From Multifurca ochricompacta (taxonomy: Eukaryota; Basidiomycota; Agaricomycetes; Russulales; Russulaceae): DNA of 64,000 nt. The notes beneath the pieces were generated by a model, which saw only the letters and a list, made by a program, of their open reading frames with translations, was not told where the DNA came from and made no database searches. Positions 12,547 through 27,661 of the stretch are shown here, one piece after another; the stretch's first letter is position 1, and every line of letters starts with the position of its first letter. The translations under genes were made by a program, and so were the position numbers. The stretch is taken from assembly GCA_022496185.1 (NCBI GenBank), contig WTXG01000080.1, forward strand, positions 1-64,000, in the 5' to 3' direction.

Positions 12547-14211
12547 CTACGTTTCCCGATTTCCGTTAGCAGTCCCTGTCTCCGTTACATTGGCAAGCGA
12601 CGACGGGTCCTCAGACTGAGTTGTGGCATCTGATGTTGCAGTATTCGACGCTGCAAGGTTGGCGTTCTTTCCTTTTCCCGGCGGAGGCGGGTGGTAGACT
12701 TTCTCCTACTATATGCTCAGTGGCATGCCCCTCCGCAGAGTACAGTGGAAACGCACCTTCTTCTTTTTCTTTTCCAGAACCGCGGAGGGATAAGCCAGCT
12801 CGGCAACCTCCTGCCACTCCTCGCTTTCTTCGAACCGCTTGCGGATCGGAGCAAGCAAACCGACAAGAGCGTCTGCCACGGCGCCCTTTAAGTCTTTCGG
12901 GTGAACCTCGTGTTTTTCAAAGGCCTCCTTAAGCTCAGCGTAGGTGGAGAAGTGCATCGGACCGCCGTACTTCTCGTCCCTCGAGACGCTAAATACCGTT
13001 CCCGCTGGCGCACCCTCGGATGCGAAGGGTTTTTGCTGTTGCTCCTCACCCGCCTCGTACCCGCCTCAGAATTGGATCCGGTCTTGCCCGTCCCGCGTTC
13101 GAGTCGAAGTTCCGATATGGGGATGAGAACGGCTTCGACGAACGCGAGCACACCATTATCTGCGACGTTTCCCTCCTCGCAAAATGCCCTTTTAATCTTG
13201 CGGCGCACGGCATCAGGTGGGTCAAGGAAATCGATCTTTGAGTCCGGATCAGAAGAAGACATCTTGCCGCCCGCCAGGCCAGGGACCATCGCATTCATGA
13301 GGTGGGCACGCTTGGCATAGCCGAGGCGCGGGAGGTAGAGTTCTGCGAAGGTAAAAATCTTCCGCTATGTGTATTCGTCACCGTCAACAGGCGCATAAAA
13401 ATTCTGGTACTGCTGTATGGTCACGTACTTGGTCAACGCCGCCGAATTGGAAGTCCACATCCAGATATTGCTCATCTAGCGCTTGTAAACCGGATAGAGC
13501 AGGCCACTCAGCAGTGGACTCTCTACCTGCTTCACGACCTCTGCCCCGGCTTTTTTGCATCGTGTTCAGTCACCGTGGCACAGAGTCGGTAGTTGTCGAG
13601 ATTATATTCCTTCGTAAGCTGATAAGATGAGCCTTCGACAAACGTGAGTCTTGATGTGGGGATGCCAAGTGACTCAAAAACGGCAAGGAGGACAAATTTA
13701 TAGTACTTGGTGCGATGTCCGACCAGCTCAAGAGGCGCCTTCATGTTGTCAAGAAAGGCATGCACGTCTGTGAATGCACGTCAGGCTCTGTGAGATGCAG
13801 AATCACTGCCACGCTCACCCGCGAGCAAGACTTTAACCTTAGCGATCGAGGATTAGACTCGTGCTGCGAAACTTTGTATTATTGGGTACGCGTACCTCGA
13901 CATCTGCCCTCAAAAAGTCTGCGATCTTTGTCAGAGGCACAAAGTAACCGACGTGGGCTAGGGAACACCAGGGTAAGTCGTTGTCGCAACGGTATTTGCA
14001 CTATTTTGAGACTCACGTCTGCCAGTCGGTGCGGTTCCTGAATTACATTTCAGTTCGTGTTATGGTGTGGTGGGTCAAAAAGTCGCATACCCCAATAGCA
14101 CTTGGGGGTCTTTCCTTGATCGAGTAACGCTTTGATTGCTTCCCCACCAAGAACCTCTTGTAAACGTCGCGTTATTAAATGATACCTTTTTCCCGACGTT
14201 ACTTGTGACAT
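12547..14211 (-). CDS. TYS1: Tyrosyl-tRNA synthetase, cytosolic (frame broken in this sequence)
   Basis: Class I synthetase charging tRNA-Tyr. Exons 14211-14091, 14037-14017, 13957-13896, 13837-13819, 13767-13429, 13364-12757 and 12705-12547; two are only 21 and 19 bp. Seen: GTAPTGRPHVGYF (HIGH-like), [34 protein letters not shown] and [16 protein letters not shown] with the eukaryotic KMSSS loop, then a C-terminus [13 protein letters not shown]. Three single-base losses (near 13550, 13491 and 13092), each in a G run of the coding strand, plus an in-frame TGA at 13068-13066, interrupt the frame although the encoded protein is conserved throughout. As this enzyme is normally essential, assembly error is more likely than a pseudogene, unless another copy exists. 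Confidence 0.88.
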
Positions 14212-14839
14212 TCCGTGATCAACAAATAGAACTCTGTTCTCAGCTTCTAGGTTAAACGACGACGACGACGACGAGAGTTTCTAGTAACTGGCCAAGTTAA
14301 GTCTTAGTAAGGCTGGCTGTAACGGCCCGACTCGTTGTCCACCTTCAACTATGAAGAGATCCGCGGTGTCCTCAAAAATTTACTCTTTCCTCGAAAATAT
14401 GCGCACAGATCACTGGATCCCCTCAGTCCCAGTGACTGATCCACCTGTAGGTTATCCGTAACGGGAGCAATCGCTCATACTTGCTCTTGGAACTTAAGGA
14501 AAACCGTAACCGAACTTGACGTCGTCTATGCTTAAAAGCGTTCAGGACGTACTCTCTATGGCTTCGGCACTTGAAGAGTGATCCTCAGGTCTCAGATTCC
14601 TACTTAAAGCAGTGTAACTCGACCGAGGTGTGGCACGCACTATCTGAGAACCCGCAATGGATGACCGTAATTTTACTATTCGCTACATAAGATGAACAAT
14701 AACTATGTACTTGAATTAAATGTGAGTATTGTGCCCCCATGTCCACAATCTAACTATGCCGTGTTCTCTATTTCTGAGTGTAGTTATCCTAAATCACTCT
14801 CGCGCATTCAATCAGTTCATCCTGCTTTATACTTTTAAA
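14212..14839. other. Intergenic, promoter side of TYS1
   Basis: No supported gene. It contains a short (CGA)n run at about 14256-14274, just upstream of the synthetase start, and otherwise unremarkable sequence down to the end of MRM2. Confidence 0.55.
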
Positions 14840-15729
14840 TTACCCCTTGAAACCAAAACACAACCAGTAGCCCTCCCTAGAGGCAGACCTGCTAGAGTCC
14901 GGTTTGATATACAGGACGGTATGGAAGTTTGGGGCAAGGTAAAATTTGCGGAATTGTTGCAACTCAGGGTGTTCGAAATGTTTTAGTCTGCATGGCGGTT
15001 ATATCTGTTTGCCACTGAGATGCAGAATCACTCACAACAAGACACCCCCGCTTTTACGCCCAATGCTCTGTGCAGTCCGCAGGTGCTTGCGTGTGAAATC
15101 CCACACGGCGTGACAGATGTCGAGCGAGTCTTGTGTATCATGTGTACGGTTTCCAGTCGCGTTCGCTGCCATGTCCGATAGTATTACATCTGCCTTTCCA
15201 TCACGGTTTGCTTTTGCACGTATGATAGCCTCGACCATCGGGGCTGTCTCAGGTGCAAGAAAGTCCGCCTGAAGTGTATGTACACCTGGAATGGGAGCTA
15301 TCCTCAGCCTGTCCACCGCAATCACGACGCCTCTACCCTCAGCCCCTACGTTTATATCCTTAGCGTCCTCACTCCAATGCTCACCTGGCGCGTTGAGGCC
15401 AAGTCCCCAGCGTCCGTCGTCTGGTCCAGGTGTTGCTTTGTACGCACTTGTGTGCACGTTTCTCCCTGCCACCCCATGAACCCTGCGACAACTTGACTCC
15501 ATCCTCCCGGTGCGGCTCCAAGGTCTACAACCGCACGAACGTCAGGGGCACGCAGAAAGCGACGGTAGCAATCGTCAACCTCGAGCAACTTGAATGCCGA
15601 GCGCGAACGATACTGAGCGGGATGAGAGAGACGCTGGCGAACATAAGGGTCATCGAAATGACGCGATAGCCATTGCTTTGAGGAAGGTGAGAGAGATTTG
15701 CCTGCTAAGCGGACCGCAGTTGTATACAT
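14840..15729 (-). CDS. MRM2: Mitochondrial FtsJ/RrmJ-type rRNA 2'-O-methyltransferase
   Basis: S-adenosylmethionine-dependent uridine 2'-O-methyltransferase of large mitochondrial rRNA. Seen: KQWLSRHFDDPYV, YRSRSAFKLLEVDD with the catalytic Lys, the SAM-binding VVDLGAAPGGWSQV, DVILSDMAAN containing the catalytic Asp, and the C-terminal SSRSASREGYWLCFGFKG. A 48 bp intron (15035-14988) joins the last two exons so that VLLLKHFEHPELQQF reads through. The first exon changes frame near 15464, where one G appears missing from a G run (CAGGGGAG read as CAGGGAG). Divergent from the TFIIIC gene across 178 bp. Confidence 0.88.
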
Positions 15730-15907
15730 GAAAAGAGAACGTGTAGAGCAGCGCCCGAGTGCCCAGGTAGCTTGGCTCTCTGGGGCTCTAGGTGGTTGGT
15801 GGTTTTGTTACTACTTGGTCGGGCCGGTAAGCTCCTCATTTAGGCTCACTCTACTCTACTCTACTCTACTTCTGCTCCCGCAGTCTCTGATCACCGTTGT
15901 TGCCAAT
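15730..15907. promoter_or_regulatory. Shared divergent promoter, MRM2/TFIIIC subunit
   Basis: 178 bp between two divergent start codons, with a (CTCTA)n pyrimidine tract at about 15845-15870, the kind of CT-rich element often found just upstream of basidiomycete transcription starts. Function is inferred from position. Confidence 0.45.
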
Positions 15908-16665
15908 ATGAACTTTGACAAGCGGCTTGCATCTGGATACTGCCAAGTAGATGCCTTTGATTCTGATGATCACTATGAATGCGACGAGAATGGGGAGGTC
16001 ATCGAGGAGATTTCTTATGTCACGCTCGACCTCGGCACTGTCGAGCCTACTCTCGTTCCAAGCAGTTCTACATATCGTCTTATCGTGCGTTGATATAAAC
16101 TCACGTTACATCCCTACTAAACTTAGCCCTTGAAGGGTTTGGACACGCCAACTCCATTTCTTCAGCTTTCCGGGACAATTTTTCAGGGCACACACCAATC
16201 ATTGCTTGGCACGGAGCTTCTCTTCACGGAAGACAAAGGTGGGCCTCATTGGTCCATTGATATGTTTTGTGCCACTCATACCGCATGCCGTCAGACCCTC
16301 AAGATCAAACAAGGCGTAAAATAGCCCACCTCGCTAACACATCTCAGCGCATTCACTTCAAGTCGGTCGAGGTCCGGCCTAAAGGTGCACCTCCTGAGCC
16401 TTCAGCCCGACCAACCTCCCGCAGCAAGGGTAAGGGTGTAAGCGGCAAGCAAAAGACGGATGCTGTGGACGATGTCAACGTGGTGGACCTAATAACTGGT
16501 AACATTGAACCGGGCGATGTTCAGTCACAGAGCCGCAAAGGAGGGAAAGGGAGACGCGCACGTGGAAGCGGATCCCAGACGTCGCATCCGCAGTCTGGGA
16601 ACACTGAACAAACGGCGTTGTCAGGGGAAACATCATCTGTGACAGAGAGCGCAATGGACCCATAG
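15908..16665 (+). CDS. TFIIIC tau55-like subunit (TFIIIC_sub6 family)
   Basis: Three exons (15908-16084, 16127-16238, 16295-16665) close at 219 residues. The conserved core reads ISYVTLDLGTVE, then PLKGLDTPTPFLQLSGTIFQ, GTELLFTEDKDPQDQTRR and SQRIHFKSVEVRPK, matching the small beta-barrel TFIIIC subunit (yeast tau55 C-terminal domain, human GTF3C6) that helps anchor the RNA polymerase III assembly factor on promoters. The C-terminal half is low complexity, rich in Ser, Lys and Gly. The middle exon junction was chosen because it gives the DPQDQTRR segment in phase. No frame breaks. Confidence 0.8.
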
Positions 16666-17460
16666 CCTGGATATGAAGTGACCCTTCGCTTATGTGTGCC
16701 ATCCTTCAATGGGGATGCCCATGCACCGGTTTGCTGCCGCTCTGTTTCGAAATAGCAGACTATATCTCTGGGGACGTGTTGCATACCTCCTCACTCTGTT
16801 GTCATCATGAAGTGCAAGGTGGGATTCCCATCTCTAATTTGTACCATTGCTAACATCATGCGAAGCGATCACGCTGGTCACCAGAAGCGACTGTCACCTT
16901 CATCGGACCTAGTGCCTCCCTTCTGGAAAAAGTGACCCCTTTAAGGACGTGTTCTTAGCAGCTATTGGCTTGTCCCGTAGCTTTTTTAGCGCTCGGCTAC
17001 CGACAATGATGGCGGCGATATCGACTGCGTATTTTTTTTCTAAAGTCCGCCTTAGTGAATGCACCGCCGCACATGGTATTCGAGTAAAATCTTCAAAGAC
17101 TTCGATGGCGTTTTGTGTGCTAGCCAACGTATGAGGAGAAATCTGATCTGGTTGGGAATGCTTTCCTCGGGTCGGGTCAGGTTTTAGGGATGGAGGCTCT
17201 CTCCTCTCTTTCTTTCTACAGCACAAGAGCACAAGCACAACAATGCTTACCTATCACGTGCTCTGTGATCTTTTAAACCTTATAAAAATGGCCGCCTTCT
17301 GCATCACCCCTAATTGTTATTCTCTCTTCCTCTTTCCACAGTTACTTCCAGTCACGGACAGTAATGTATCAAGGTTCCAGTACTAGGAGTCATTTCTGTA
17401 CTACCTCATTATCTCCGTCATCGTTTCCAAATTCTGAATGGGGGCACAGGTCATAGCGTA
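16666..17460. other. Intergenic, no supported gene
   Basis: About 800 bp. A leftward 109-codon frame at 16909-17238 has no recognisable domain or homology features and is not called. The end contains the F-box gene's CT-rich upstream region (CTCTCTTCCTCTTTCC near 17322). Confidence 0.55.
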
Positions 17461-18876
17461 ATGCATCCAGCTATCCAAAAGCTCAATGAGGATTTACTCA
17501 TCGAGATATTCGAAGCTTGTCGTCTGGACAACCTAAACCCCGACAATTGCCCTCGAGGCTGGTGGTACAACCTCGCTCATGTTTGCCGGAAATGGCGACG
17601 CGTTGTACTTTCGTCGCCGACCCGCTTGGGTCTGACGCTCGTTTGCAAAGATTACACGCCAGTAGCTGTCATGCTAGCCAATTCACCGCCACTTCCACTT
17701 GTCATTTACTGGAGAACCCCTAGTCGCATGACTAATGTCGATTTCGAGGAGGCCCTAAAGGGTATCATTCTCGCACTCCAACATCGCGATCGTGTGTGTC
17801 GTGTTAGTATTCACCTACCGGTTCAATCCATGCGCGTGGTGCTCGGGACTATGCAAGGATCCTACCCAAAATTAGAAACAGTTGAATTGTCATGCACATC
17901 CGCCACAGGTGTCGAAACCCTCGCCAGTGCTTTTGAAGCCCCGAGTCTATGCCACCTTCTGATATCCGAGTTTGTTCTTCTTCCCATGACATTATTACAC
18001 TCTGATGCTACACGCCTTGTCACCTTTGCTCTTGGAGAGATCACATCACCCACCCAAGTGTCCCCGGAGTACCTGGTGGAACGTCTTCTCCTCATGCCCC
18101 ACCTCAAAGTTCTGAAGATTGGTTATCTCTCAGCTGTTAAGACTCGAGAAGTTCAAGGCGGCGAGGACCCATCAGATATAGAAATGCCGCAGTTAACACT
18201 ACTCGCCAACCTCGAAGAGGTTTGTTTCCGTGGGTCAAGTAGCTATTTCGACGGTCTTGTGGCTCGAATCAGCGCCCCTGCTCTCAAGAAGCTTTCTGTT
18301 ACATTAACCAGTGTGCAGCGGAGTTTTACCCTCCCACGCCTGTCACGTTTTATCAGTGAAGTGGAGGACCTCTCATTTCGTTTCGCCAGGGTGAGGTTTC
18401 AAGACACCGTTTCTATAGTCATGGATCACGATGATTTATGGACTGGCCGTGGGGCTTTCGAGATATCGTTCGACTTGGATAGGAAATCTCGCCCTGACCT
18501 TGATCTTTACGTTGCGTGCACAGCGAAGATCTGCAGCACACTCTCAACGATGCCTTCTGATGTGCGGTCGCTCCTAATCGAGGATGCACATGGCCTCGAG
18601 TGGTCCGCTCGTACCACAAGCACAAGGTGGAACGACCTCTTAGGACTCTTCGACGGTGTGAAGACGCTTCGCGTTGCCCACTTGCTCGTGGATGAGCTTG
18701 CTTATTCTTTACAGCCGGACGAAAAGGGATCAATTGAAGGCTTACTTCCTAAACTGGAGGAGATTGTGTGCTACGGTTCGACCAACGAATTCACCGCATT
18801 CGTCGAAGCTCGTCGACTGATCGGCCGACCTGTGCGTGTGGTCACCGGTCCAAGACATCGCCTTATGCTGGTTTGA
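17461..18876 (+). CDS. F-box-like protein with leucine-rich repeats
   Basis: Intronless 471-residue protein. The N-terminus (LNEDLLIEIFEACR...LAHVCRKWRRVVLSSP) matches the F-box fold that binds Skp1 in SCF ubiquitin ligases. The rest is a degenerate leucine-rich region (for example HLKVLKIGYLSA, LANLEEVCFRGS, KKLSVTLTS) of the kind seen in the very large, fast-evolving agaricomycete F-box families. The substrate cannot be predicted. The ATG at 17461 directly precedes the F-box and is the only sensible start. Confidence 0.8.
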   Translation: MHPAIQKLNEDLLIEIFEACRLDNLNPDNCPRGWWYNLAHVCRKWRRVVLSSPTRLGLTLVCKDYTPVAVMLANSPPLPLVIYWRTPSRMTNVDFEEALKGIILALQHRDRVCRVSIHLPVQSMRVVLGTMQGSYPKLETVELSCTSATGVETLASAFEAPSLCHLLISEFVLLPMTLLHSDATRLVTFALGEITSPTQVSPEYLVERLLLMPHLKVLKIGYLSAVKTREVQGGEDPSDIEMPQLTLLANLEEVCFRGSSSYFDGLVARISAPALKKLSVTLTSVQRSFTLPRLSRFISEVEDLSFRFARVRFQDTVSIVMDHDDLWTGRGAFEISFDLDRKSRPDLDLYVACTAKICSTLSTMPSDVRSLLIEDAHGLEWSARTTSTRWNDLLGLFDGVKTLRVAHLLVDELAYSLQPDEKGSIEGLLPKLEEIVCYGSTNEFTAFVEARRLIGRPVRVVTGPRHRLMLV

Positions 18877-19805
18877 GCCCATACACAAGGAACGACGATC
18901 TTAAACAAATCAAAATGCTGAGCGACCCCCTGCTGACGCGAAAGTTCCCGCAATTCCATTCGGTTTAGAAAACTAACAGGACATTGCCGAAACGTAGTAC
19001 TTTCCTCTATGTACCGTGGCGCTTGTGCATTTATCTCGCCTACTTCTGTGAGCTCGTTACTTTCTTCCGATATCTATAGGTCCGATAAGCCGCGATTTCT
19101 ATTCCACGTATCTCTTACTACCAAAAACGCCACTTACTTTGGATTATCTTCTCCACCCCTTCCACGCATGTCGCTTTGTCATCGTCGGCAGTAGTCGTTT
19201 CGAGGAGATCCTCCTCAACAAAATCGTATTCGTTTCTTTAGGTACATGTTGATTGGATGGTTGGTTAGCTCATCACAGGTCGAAAGAACGACACCACGCG
19301 CTGCAGTGGAATGCGGGCCTAGTCTAGATTGGGGTTACTTTTATTTCCCGCCCAACCGCTTTTCTCACTTGTCAGAAATGTGGAGGGGGGGGGGGGGGGG
19401 CATAGCACCACCGACACCAATAGATTTCGAACTGGGTGGACGGCACGAGTAACAAAATAAACCGGCTAAGAGATGCTTTACCTGGGCCCCTCAGAGCCTG
19501 TGTTCGAGGGCCATTGAATGAAAAACTACCTTGCCATCGTCATGTCCTACAAGTTTTGCTACGGCCACGGCAAAGTGTTGCCAACGAGCGCAAAAAACAA
19601 TAATAATAAAAATACTACCACTAAAGCATAACGCTTCCAAACCAAGGAACAGATGAGAGTGATATGCATGCAGAATAAGGAGCGGACCCAAGATAATCAC
19701 ATCAAAAACAGTCAACGTCAACGAGACAGTGGGAGGCATATAAAATACACAGAGATAAAGATACGTGGGCAGCCATCAAAGTATGTATATATATCCTATG
19801 CTTAT
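18877..19805. other. Intergenic with long G tract
   Basis: No supported gene. A run of 16 G at 19385-19400 is the most conspicuous element; flanking sequence is unremarkable. Confidence 0.55.
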
Positions 19806-23569
<3,764 letters not shown>

Positions 23570-25994
23570 TGGGAAACTGAGGTACGAAGATGTACCGGAC
23601 GCGAGAATCTTGTTTGTGTAGGGGTTAAGATAAGAGAAATCGGTGTTTTCCCAACTAACGGTTGAAAATATATGAAGAATAGGATGGAATGGGATGCAAG
23701 AAAGAGATGCCACGAATGGCTAGGCTAATTGAGACCACCACTATGAACGACGAGCAAAGGTATGTATGGTTGGGTCGCCTCGTCGCCCCGTCGCCCCCAG
23801 ATGTGACTGGTGACCGCTGCCGCTGCCGCCGCCCCTCGGAGCTACAATTATTTCGGCTTCGGCCATATGTATTATGTAATTAAATGTCGTCCAGTACGCA
23901 TACGCCTTCTGCTCCCTGCTGATATCTTATCCTATCCTATCCTATCCTATCACTGACACTGACTCGAATGTATGTATGATATGATATGATTTGTGAGTGA
24001 CAGTTATCCTAGTACAAAGGGCGTCTTGACATCGCTGGCAGGCAGTATCAATTTAATTCATCCATTAACTGTCAAGTCAAACCATTGCTCATTCATTAAA
24101 CTTAATTTATGAAAAATATTTCTCGATGACACCCACATCTCACTAGATGTGTGTTAGGTATCTCTTGAGAACGTCTCATGGTATGTACCACTCATTGCAC
24201 GCGCATATATATATATATGTATCAATTCGGGTTTCTGGATGCTTACTTAACCGTATGCCCCAGGCGCGCATGTATTTCTAGAAGAACTATCATCGCCGCC
24301 GTCTAGCAACACATTCATTTTTTCCTATAACATATTTCTGCGTGGGTTCGGTCGCGGGATCCAGCAAGCAGGCGTAGGCCGCATAGTGTCTACTGTATCA
24401 CAGCCGTACAAGGCTGTAGCCGTTCCAAACTTCGCTTTGTCAAAAAGAAAGAAGTGGGGTGAAGGGGGCGTGCGAGAGTCGGGATGGGCATCAATCCAAC
24501 CCATTTTTAAAGGAAACCTGGCAGTGTGCGTTGGTGGTGAACGTCCAGGAACAGGCGATGTAAGAACCGATGTTCGCATGGAGAGGGGAGGGGAGGGGAG
24601 GGAAGAAACTGTGAACGCGACTGACCCAACTAACCAACACCAACCAAACCCTTGTCGTTTTCGCCTCGCCGCTTGAGCTTAAAAAATAAAAAAAACCAAA
24701 ATTGTCCAATCGGTGGCGTCCCCCCGGGGACCCGAAAGAATGGGAATGGGAATGGGAATGGGATTATTGGATATTGGATTGGGAATGGATGGACCGGATT
24801 GGAGATCGGATCGGATTGGTTGGATAATACAAGTCAAGAGCACGAGCGCGGGTTGCCACTCCCGGCGCCGTATGAGGCCCGTCCGGTCCGTTGAGCCGCT
24901 CCCTTCTGAATTCGGATTAGGCCGAGGATCCCTCCCCCACACCCGGCGACTTATATTGTAATTGACGCCAGCCTAGCGTGTATCTATCTTTCTTATTCGA
25001 TTCATGTGCGGCGATGTTAGTGCCTCACACTATTCATGCGGATGTCGGACCTAGTTTGAAATACCCCATTTATTTTAAAATATATATATATATATATATT
25101 AATTCAGCGTTGAAGCGCAAATGGTAGGACCGAGGAGACATTCGCACTGAGCCTCTGAGCCTTTGATACTTTCCTTTCGTTCGACTGTCGGCAAACCCGT
25201 ACTATTTTTGGGTGCAAATGCCGGAATTGCGCGTATGCGTATGTGTGATTAAAATCCAGATCCGAATAGCCTTTCCCGATATAGAGGTGACCCTGCTATG
25301 GTGTGACAACGTGACCAACGTGACTCACTTGAGACGACCTGGCGTGACCCGCTCTTCCTCTCCTCTTTCTTTGACTTTGAAACCCTTTGAAACCACTATA
25401 CTTCTTGGATTGGGTGGTTTTGGGAGCATTAAAGATAGCCTACTTGACACAATAAGTTCTTTTCAACGAACCGAACTTTGAAAGTTGTGGTGCAAGTGGA
25501 AATACACCGGGAACTTAAAGGGTGGGGCGGTGCTCCACGTGGCTTCCCGCTACTATCCGAAGCCCCGAAGCCATTGAGTGGAGAGTATGTTTAGTGTTTC
25601 TAATGTTGAGTCCAGTCGAGTCCTGGTCGTCATTCCGACATTTTACGCACTCAAACTGTTGTTGCTTGAAGACCAGTCATGGAGATTACTTCCCAGATTG
25701 CCCCCAAACTGTTACGGTATACGCTCGTTCTGTGTAATAATTTAATATAATTGATAATGAGATTCAAAGGGAATTGAACGTCTCAATCCGCGCCCGCGCG
25801 CCAAATGCAAAGGACCACAACTGGTTGACTCGGTCTCCAGATCTAGAGCTGAGCTGGAAGGGCGGCGCCCACCTCAGATCGTCAGATCCAGCGGGCGTTT
25901 ATCCATTGTTATAATTACCTGGCCCGCAATGGGGATCCCGCTAATTTGCAGGCCCTTTTCCTTACAACTCGTTGGCGGCAGCTTCCTTTCTGCA
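23570..25994. other. Long intergenic region with simple repeats
   Basis: About 2.4 kb with no supported gene. It contains (TATCC)n at 23926-23950, (AT)n at 24207-24220 and 25080-25100, a GGGAAT hexamer repeat at about 24740-24762, and a cluster of GTGAC motifs at 25287-25351. It separates the divergent demethylase and membrane-protein genes. Confidence 0.55.
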
Positions 25995-27212
25995 ATGTGT
26001 CGTTCCCTCTTACTCTCCATTGCTTCCATATCCTTATCCCAAGCGGCAGCAGCTACATTCGAATGGCCTGTCAATGATGTAGTGAGCCCTCTCTCTCTCT
26101 CTCCTTCTGCCCCTCCCTCCCTCCTTCCCACCCACAATCGCTGTTCAATTTTCAATATTCGCTATCCCATCCGTTCATTTTTTGCACATTTGCAGGCTAC
26201 GTCAACAGCAGCGAGGGTGTGTGAAACTGCTTCCCTCTTAGCACGGCCGTCAATGAGGTCAATTTCATTCCATCCCGTTCGAATCATCAACGGTAGCTCA
26301 AAAATGTCGTCTTCCATGATCGGCGCGGTCAACGTCCCAACGGACGTACACCACCGTGTTGGAGTCATAGTTGGCGCCTCGCTCGGCGCTGCTGGAGGTG
26401 TCCTCCTTCTTGGTCTCATTTTCTTCTGGATTCTTTTGCGGCATCGTCACCACATGGCTATTGCTCATGTCCAAGACGTGGTCCCTCGTAGTTGGACATC
26501 ATCCGATTCCATAGGCGATCAAGACATCGAAGCCGTTGCAAATCACCCGTCGCTGAGTCTCGATCTCACTGGCGCGGGTACTCAAAATGGGTCCGTGGTT
26601 CCCGCGTCCGCATCCGTTCAGTCCGCAGAAGAAGCGAAGCGGTGGAACAAGTCGACCGATGTATTGGATATCAGTTTGGAGAATCCTGCCCCCCCGACTC
26701 CGTTTTCATCGTCCCCAACACATTCTCTTTCAAGACAACCCCTACCGGATCCGATTGAACCCTACGTGCCTTCGCAAGTCTCCCAGCGTACGCCTATCCT
26801 ACGTATCCGCACCAATGTCGTCCAGACTTCATTGCTTCCTGGGTCACAATTGAGTACCTCAGCCCATTCTCCTCTATCTCCTATCCGTCCACTGCCGACG
26901 CCGCCAACGACCCCTCGGATGCGTCGGCCTCGCTCAGCAAAAGCAGAGGAGGCTCATCGTGAATTCCGCCGTAGTCGACTGTCACGTTCTGTAGTTTCGG
27001 CGGAAGACTTGCGAGTGTACCAACAAGACCGGCGACGATCTCGAGCGCATTCGATAATCAGTGGATCCGGTGAAGTGGATGAGTTTGAGATTGTGCAGCA
27101 CCATGATGGCGGAATGAACGCACGAATCGACCTGCCACCACCATACCATGAGTGCTTGCAGGCTCATGCATCCACACCTACCCTTCCTTCTCCATCTCAG
27201 GTTACATCCTGA
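25995..27212 (+). CDS. Single-pass membrane protein, unknown function
   Basis: The ATG at 25995 starts a likely signal peptide (MCRSLLLSIASISLSQAAAA); an ATG at 25929 in the same frame would bury it, so I prefer 25995. An in-phase 114 bp intron (26082 GTGAGC to 26195 TTTGCAG) with a CT-rich run probably interrupts the ectodomain; retaining it also leaves the frame open. A strong transmembrane segment (VGVIVGASLGAAGGVLLLGL...) lies at about 26359-26440, followed by a basic stop-transfer RHRHH and a long cytoplasmic tail rich in Ser and Pro with SH3-ligand-like PLPTPPTTPRMRRP. The layout recalls fungal wall-sensor or SKG6-type proteins, but I do not recognise a family. Confidence 0.65.
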   Translation: MCRSLLLSIASISLSQAAAATFEWPVNDVVSPLSLSPSAPPSLLPTHNRCSIFNIRYPIRSFFAHLQATSTAARVCETASLLARPSMRSISFHPVRIINGSSKMSSSMIGAVNVPTDVHHRVGVIVGASLGAAGGVLLLGLIFFWILLRHRHHMAIAHVQDVVPRSWTSSDSIGDQDIEAVANHPSLSLDLTGAGTQNGSVVPASASVQSAEEAKRWNKSTDVLDISLENPAPPTPFSSSPTHSLSRQPLPDPIEPYVPSQVSQRTPILRIRTNVVQTSLLPGSQLSTSAHSPLSPIRPLPTPPTTPRMRRPRSAKAEEAHREFRRSRLSRSVVSAEDLRVYQQDRRRSRAHSIISGSGEVDEFEIVQHHDGGMNARIDLPPPYHECLQAHASTPTLPSPSQVTS

Positions 27213-27661
27213 CGACCTTGACTGAAAAGTCCAGTTTCCATTTTTCTCGTCTGTTTATTTTCAACTAATTGATGTTCTCATTCACCATTGCATCTGTCTC
27301 ATATTCTCATATTGCACAACGTTTTTTGCATCACCTAACTTCAATTGTTCCGATTCTGTAGCTTAGCCGTCGCGTCAGTCATTTACCATACATCATTGTT
27401 AATCCTACTTCAGAGATCAACCACAAACCGTTCCTTACAGCTGCAAAGGATCCCACATTCAGGGTGACTGAGTGACATGGTGACGATCAACGTTAAAGGT
27501 CCAAGCGGGGTCGCCCATGTGAACCGGCTGAATTTTGTTATGAGTTTAGTCCTGAGGAAAGTATGCAGGTGTTCAAAGGATCGAGGACGGACACGTCATC
27601 ATGCCCAAACCACACAACTGCAAGAGCGAAATGCTACAATTATCTGCACACATACATTTTC
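27213..27661. other. Intergenic, convergent 3' flanks
   Basis: 449 bp between the ends of the membrane-protein gene and PRE4. T-rich sequence after 27236 may contain terminators or poly(A) signals of both genes; nothing else is seen. Confidence 0.5.

Noticed and set aside
16909..17238. 109-codon leftward frame
   Set aside because: No domain, signal or conserved motif; lies in ordinary intergenic sequence.
19385..19400. 16-base G tract as a quadruplex regulatory element
   Set aside because: A single uninterrupted tract without the spaced G-runs of a typical quadruplex; may also be mis-sized given the run errors seen elsewhere.
24386..24961. Overlapping frames with GMGMGMG-type repeats
   Set aside because: Produced by the GGGAAT hexamer repeat; low complexity in all frames.
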